From assembly GCF_002591975.1 (NCBI RefSeq), contig NZ_NVQE01000021.1, positions 1 to 64,000 of the forward strand: a stretch of DNA of 64,000 nucleotides. Direction: 5' to 3'. Of the stretch, positions 60,574-64,000 are shown piece after piece; position 1 is the first letter of the stretch; every line of letters begins with the position of its first letter. The translations under genes and the position numbers were made by a program. This stretch comes from Mycobacterium neglectum (GTDB lineage: Bacteria > Actinomycetota > Actinomycetes > Mycobacteriales > Mycobacteriaceae). The notes beneath the pieces are model-generated. The model saw only the letters and a program-made list of their open reading frames with translations. It was not told the origin of the DNA and ran no database searches.

Positions 60574-61566
60574 GTGCAGCGCTGGCGGGGACAGGACGAG
60601 ATCCCGACGGACTGGGGCCGATGTGTCGTCACCATCGGCGTATTCGACGGTGTCCATCGAGGTCATCAAGAGTTGATCAATCACGCGGTGAAGGCGGGTC
60701 GCTCACGCGGCGTGCCGACGGTGTTGATGACCTTTGACCCGCATCCGATGGAGGTCGTCTTCCCAGGCAGCCATCCCGCCCAGTTGACGACGCTGACGCG
60801 GCGCGCCGAGTTGGTCGAGGAGATGGGTATCGACGTGTTCCTGGTCATGCCGTTCACCTCGGACTTCATGAAACTCACACCCGAGCGCTACGTCCACGAA
60901 CTGTTGGTCGAGCGCCTGCACGTGGTCGAGGTCGTGGTCGGGGAGAACTTCACCTTCGGGAAGAAGGCCGCGGGCAACGTCAACCTGCTGCGCAAGGCCG
61001 GTGAACGGTTCGGATTCGCGGTCGAGGGCATGACGTTGGTGTCTGAGGCCTTTGGGGAGACGGCTACCAGCCGGGACGAGACCGTCACGTTCTCGTCGAC
61101 CTACATCCGCTCCTGCGTCGACGCCGGTGACGTCGTCGCCGCCACTGAGGCCCTTGGGCGCCCGCACCGGGTGGAAGGCGTCGTGGTCCGCGGCGATGGT
61201 CGCGGCAAGGTACTTGGCTTTCCGACGGCCAACGTGGCACCGCCGATGTACTCGGCCATTCCCGCCGATGGCGTCTACGCGGCGTGGTTCACGGTGCTCG
61301 GCCACGGTCCGATCGTGGGCGCCGTCGTCCCAGGTGAGCGATATCAGGCCGCGGTTTCAGTCGGCACCAACCCGACATTCTCGGGGCGGACCCGCACCGT
61401 GGAGGCATTCGTGCTCGACACGTCGGCTGACCTGTACGGCCAGCACGTGGCTGTCGATTTCGTCGCGCGCATCCGCGGACAGGAGAAATTCGCCAAGGTC
61501 GAGGATCTGGTCACGGCGATGGGCGCCGACACCGAGCGGGCGCGGGGCATCCTTGCAGCGCAGTAG
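60574..61566 (+). CDS. ribF: Bifunctional riboflavin kinase/FAD synthetase
   Basis: 330 aa, GTG start. Makes FMN and then FAD. The N-terminal adenylyltransferase domain has IGVFDGVHRGHQELI and FDPHPMEVVFP, then VVVGENFTFGKKAAG and the TFSSTYIRSCV segment. The C-terminal riboflavin-kinase domain reads GRGKVLGFPTANVAP. Placed between truB/sirR and rpsO as in M. tuberculosis (Rv2786c). The flavoenzymes in this window depend on its products. Confidence 0.96.
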   Translation: MQRWRGQDEIPTDWGRCVVTIGVFDGVHRGHQELINHAVKAGRSRGVPTVLMTFDPHPMEVVFPGSHPAQLTTLTRRAELVEEMGIDVFLVMPFTSDFMKLTPERYVHELLVERLHVVEVVVGENFTFGKKAAGNVNLLRKAGERFGFAVEGMTLVSEAFGETATSRDETVTFSSTYIRSCVDAGDVVAATEALGRPHRVEGVVVRGDGRGKVLGFPTANVAPPMYSAIPADGVYAAWFTVLGHGPIVGAVVPGERYQAAVSVGTNPTFSGRTRTVEAFVLDTSADLYGQHVAVDFVARIRGQEKFAKVEDLVTAMGADTERARGILAAQ

Positions 61567-61568
61567 AC

Positions 61569-61582
61569 CTGCGATTTCGCAG
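61569..61582 (+). terminator. Short hairpin after ribF
   Basis: CTGCGA-TT-TCGCAG, a perfect 6-bp stem immediately after the ribF stop, without U-tract. A weak terminator candidate separating ribF from rpsO. Confidence 0.35.
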
Positions 61583-61623
61583 CTCAACCTCTGCTGAATT
61601 CGCGGCTCGCCGCGGTGCGCTGT

Positions 61624-61629
61624 TAGACT
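61624..61629 (+). promoter_or_regulatory. Putative -10 element for rpsO
   Basis: TAGACT fits TANNNT. A start near 61636 would give rpsO a leader of about 93 bases, unlike the leaderless genes nearby. The leader contains GGGGCT...GGGCCC, which can pair and might be an S15 autoregulatory site. Confidence 0.4.
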
Positions 61630-61728
61630 TCTCGGCGACCGAGCGTGCGCTGCAGTTCGCGGTGGCTGCGCTTCTTAACGGGGCTCAACGGGCCCTATGT
61701 TCGCGGACCGATTCGATGGAGTAATTTC

Positions 61729-61998
61729 GTGGCGCTCACTGCCGAACAAAAGAAGACCATTCTGGGCGAGTACGGCCTGCATGACACCGACACCGGTTCG
61801 CCGGAGGCCCAGGTTGCGATGCTGACCAAGCGGATCTCCGACCTCACCGAGCATCTGAAGATGCACAAGCACGACCACCACTCACGTCGTGGTCTGCTGC
61901 TGCTGGTCGGCCGCAGGCGCCGCCTGCTCAAGTACATCGCGCAGGTCGACGTCGCGCGCTACCGCTCGTTGATCGAGCGCCTCGGGCTGCGTCGCTGA
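61729..61998 (+). CDS. rpsO: 30S ribosomal protein S15
   Basis: 89 aa from GTG 61729, the family's usual length. Contains GLHDTDTGSPEAQVAMLTKRI and the conserved HKHDHHSRRGLLLLVGRRRRLL block (residues about 46-67), and ends in YRSLIERLGLRR. It binds 16S rRNA early in 30S assembly. The frame is open to 61645, but the added 28 residues are foreign to S15. AUGGAG-like bases before the GTG may serve as ribosome binding site. Confidence 0.97.
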   Translation: MALTAEQKKTILGEYGLHDTDTGSPEAQVAMLTKRISDLTEHLKMHKHDHHSRRGLLLLVGRRRRLLKYIAQVDVARYRSLIERLGLRR

Positions 61999-62017
61999 CA
62001 CACGCAAGTCGGCGGAC

Positions 62018-62509
62018 GTGCAGAACCTGCCCGCGGTCGTCGCGGCGGCGATCATTGCGATCGGGGGTTTGGCCGGCTGTTCGTCCTCGTCGGCCACGGA
62101 CCTGGCGGTGGGGGACTGTCTGAAGACGGGCGGCACCCCGGAGCGGCCCGAAGTGACCAGGGTTGACTGCGGCAGCGCCGAGTCCAATTTCAAGGTGGCG
62201 GCGAGCGTCGAGACCAGCGAACAGTGCCCGGCGGACGTCGACTCGTACTACTCGATGCGCAGCACTTTCTCCGACACCAGCACGACGATCTGTATGGACA
62301 TCGACTGGGTGGTCGGGGACTGCATGAGCATCGACCCGAACAACGACAAGGATCCGCTGCGGGCCGACTGCGACGACTCCTCGGTGCCCAACCGCCAGCG
62401 CGCCACCCAGATCTTGGCGGACGTGGCCAACGTCGACCAGTGCGCCAGCGGCGTCGGTTATCCCTACGACGAGCGCAACTTCACCGTGTGTGTGGAGGAC
62501 GTGAATTGA
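62018..62509 (+). CDS. lppU: Lipoprotein LppU
   Basis: 163 aa, GTG start. A signal peptide ends in the lipobox LAGC (Cys21), followed by a Ser-rich linker. The mature part has seven further Cys residues (DCLKTGG, VDCGS, EQCPAD, TICMD, GDCMS, ADCDD, QCASG and so on), suggesting several disulfides in an exported domain. Gene order next to rpsO and gpsI matches Rv2784c (LppU). Function unknown. Confidence 0.85.
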   Translation: MQNLPAVVAAAIIAIGGLAGCSSSSATDLAVGDCLKTGGTPERPEVTRVDCGSAESNFKVAASVETSEQCPADVDSYYSMRSTFSDTSTTICMDIDWVVGDCMSIDPNNDKDPLRADCDDSSVPNRQRATQILADVANVDQCASGVGYPYDERNFTVCVEDVN

Positions 62510-62816
62510 GGGGCTGGCGGTTTCAGTGCCGTACCTGCTGCAATGTAGGATGGCTGAGTTCGACAGCCGGTTTCGGCTCGAATGTTTTGGGTGCGGTGAT
62601 CGCAGTTCCGCGAGCGCCGTTCCCGCGTGTCATATCGACTGTGCTGGATCAACGACAGGCCCGATCGCACGGTCTTCGGTAGTGGCTGCCGGGTCCGATA
62701 CCCGACAGCTTCGATCGATGGCCGTGGCCCATTCGAGGCTGGTGGTTCACACGCTGTGACAACGCGAAACAGCTAAACAGTGAAGACTGAGAACCAGAGA
62801 GGCCATACGGACGACC
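62510..62816 (+). other. Intergenic region between lppU and gpsI (307 bases)
   Basis: No convincing coding sequence or RNA gene is seen. The region must contain the gpsI promoter and a leader. GAGAGG near 62796 is a Shine-Dalgarno-like stretch but is about 15 bases from the ATG, farther than usual. No clear -35/-10 pair can be singled out. Confidence 0.4.
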
Positions 62817-64000
62817 ATGTCTGTAGTTGAACTTGAAGACGGCGTGTACGAATCCACCGCCGTGATCGACAACGGGAGCTTCGGCACCCGCACCATCCGC
62901 TTCGAGACCGGCCGGCTGGCCAAGCAGGCCGCCGGCGCCGTCGTCGCCTACCTCGACGACGAGACCATGCTGTTGTCGGCCACCACGGCCAGCAAGCAGC
63001 CCAAGGACCACTTCGACTTCTTCCCTCTGACCATCGATGTCGAGGAGCGGATGTACGCAGCAGGCCGTATCCCCGGCTCGTTCTTCCGCCGTGAGGGCCG
63101 GCCGTCCACGGACGCGATCCTGACCTGCCGCCTGATCGACCGGCCGCTGCGCCCGACCTTCATCTCGGGTCTGCGCAACGAGATCCAGGTCGTGGTCACC
63201 ATCCTGAGCTTGGACCCCAAGGACCTGTACGACGTCCTGGCCATCAACGCCGCGTCGGCGTCGACCCAGATTTCCGGCATTCCGTTCTCCGGGCCCGTCG
63301 GCGGCGTGCGCGTCGCGCTGATCGACGGTCAGTGGGTCGCGTTCCCGACCGTCGAGCAGCTCGAAGGAGCGGTCTTCGACATGGTGGTCGCAGGCCGCAA
63401 GACGGCCGACGACGTCGCAATCATGATGGTCGAGGCCGAGGCGACCGACAAGGTCATCGAGCTGATCGCCGGCGGCGCAGGCGCCCCGACCGAAGCCGTG
63501 GTTGCCGAGGGCCTGGAAGCCGCGAAGCCGTTCATCGCCGCGCTGTGCACTGCACAGGAGGCGCTGGCCGAAAAGGCCGCCAAACCCACGGCCGACTACC
63601 CGGTGTTCCCGGAGTACCAGGAAGACGTGTTCTTCGCGGTGTCCTCGGTGGCCACCGACGAGCTGTCGAAGGCGTTGACCATCGCGGGCAAGGAAGAGCG
63701 CGACGATCGCACCAACGAGATCAAGGGCGAGGTGCTCGACCGGTTGACCGAGCAGTTCGCCGGCCGCGAGAAGGAGATCGGCGCAGCGTTCCGATCACTT
63801 ACCAAGAAGCTTGTGCGCCAGCGCATCCTGACCGATCACTTCCGCATCGACGGCCGCGGCGTCACAGATATCCGGGCGCTGTCTGCCGAGGTGGCCGTCG
63901 TCCCGCGGGCGCACGGCAGTGCGCTGTTCGAGCGTGGTGAGACCCAGATCATGGGTGTCACCACCCTGGACATGGTCAAGATGGCCCAGCAGATCGACTC
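62817..64000 (+). CDS. gpsI: Polynucleotide phosphorylase/guanosine pentaphosphate synthase, 5' part
   Basis: At least 394 residues, cut by the window's right end. A trimeric 3'-5' phosphorolytic exoribonuclease. The first RNase PH domain is visible: SVVELEDGVYESTAVIDNGS, then FFPLTIDVEERMYAAGRIPGSFFRREG (residues about 68-94), and TDAILTCRLIDRPLRP. The helical linker domain follows (about 230-320). The second RNase PH domain starts with RILTDHFRIDGRG and AHGSALFERGETQ. Corresponds to Rv2783c. Start ATG 62817 gives the expected N-terminus. Confidence 0.96.
   Translation, partial: MSVVELEDGVYESTAVIDNGSFGTRTIRFETGRLAKQAAGAVVAYLDDETMLLSATTASKQPKDHFDFFPLTIDVEERMYAAGRIPGSFFRREGRPSTDAILTCRLIDRPLRPTFISGLRNEIQVVVTILSLDPKDLYDVLAINAASASTQISGIPFSGPVGGVRVALIDGQWVAFPTVEQLEGAVFDMVVAGRKTADDVAIMMVEAEATDKVIELIAGGAGAPTEAVVAEGLEAAKPFIAALCTAQEALAEKAAKPTADYPVFPEYQEDVFFAVSSVATDELSKALTIAGKEERDDRTNEIKGEVLDRLTEQFAGREKEIGAAFRSLTKKLVRQRILTDHFRIDGRGVTDIRALSAEVAVVPRAHGSALFERGETQIMGVTTLDMVKMAQQID

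Overview
The window is chromosomal DNA from a high-GC actinobacterium and reads throughout as a fast-growing Mycolicibacterium or a close mycobacterial relative. Protein families, gene order and N-terminal sequences follow, in reversed orientation, the Mycobacterium tuberculosis stretch from the penicillin-binding lipoprotein gene (Rv2864c) to gpsI (Rv2783c). Genes absent from the tubercle bacillus are inserted into that backbone. I saw no rRNA, tRNA, CRISPR array, transposase or prophage gene. Identifications come from reading translated sequence and from recalled family knowledge. No database search was run.

Layout. 1-9.4 kb: penicillin-binding lipoprotein, a DUF1707 protein, a sulfotransferase/DUF1214 pair divergent from a TetR regulator, methionine aminopeptidase mapB, cobyric acid synthase cobQ, a PknH-sensor-like lipoprotein and a degenerate alpha/beta hydrolase. 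9.4-13 kb: the two-gene pathway for the osmolyte N-acetylglutaminylglutamine amide. 13-23.5 kb: an accessory-looking amine-utilisation cluster (APC permease, GlnA4-type glutamate-amine ligase, class I amidotransferase-fold hydrolase, aldehyde dehydrogenase, SDR, GntR and ArsR regulators, choline-kinase-like protein, dimethylglycine-dehydrogenase-like flavoprotein). 23.7-26.3 kb: ECF cobalt transporter CbiM-PDGLE-CbiQ-CbiO. 26.3-29.6 kb (minus strand): alpha/beta hydrolase, mycothione reductase mtr and a siderophore-interacting flavoprotein, with overlapping junctions.

29.7-35.3 kb: GNAT protein, fused AAA/VWA chelatase subunit, cobO, cobB and cysG, which together with cobQ and the ECF transporter make corrinoid metabolism a theme of the window. 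35.4-38.5 kb: efpA and a tandem paralogue. 38.6-49.2 kb: the translation and transcription core (proS, rimP, nusA, ylxR, infB, rbfA, nrnA, dinF). 49.2-57 kb: a mosaic of secreted proteins, a methyltransferase, an enoyl-CoA hydratase, DUF2277 and DUF1802 proteins, a CocE-type hydrolase, and a second sulfotransferase module with its own TetR regulator. 57.2-64 kb: pptH-pptT-truB, sirR, ribF, rpsO, lppU and the 5' part of gpsI.

Regulatory signals are unusually readable. Many genes have a TANNNT hexamer 5-9 bases before the start codon, the pattern of leaderless mycobacterial transcripts. Both TetR genes have a palindrome abutting their own start codon. A TGAACA-CA-TGTTCA palindrome of the SmtB/ArsR operator type lies upstream of cbiM. 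The best candidate for an undercharacterised system is the 13-23.5 kb cluster, which has the parts for gamma-glutamylation and oxidation of an aminoalcohol or methylated amine, with a duplicated sequence element in its divergent promoter region.
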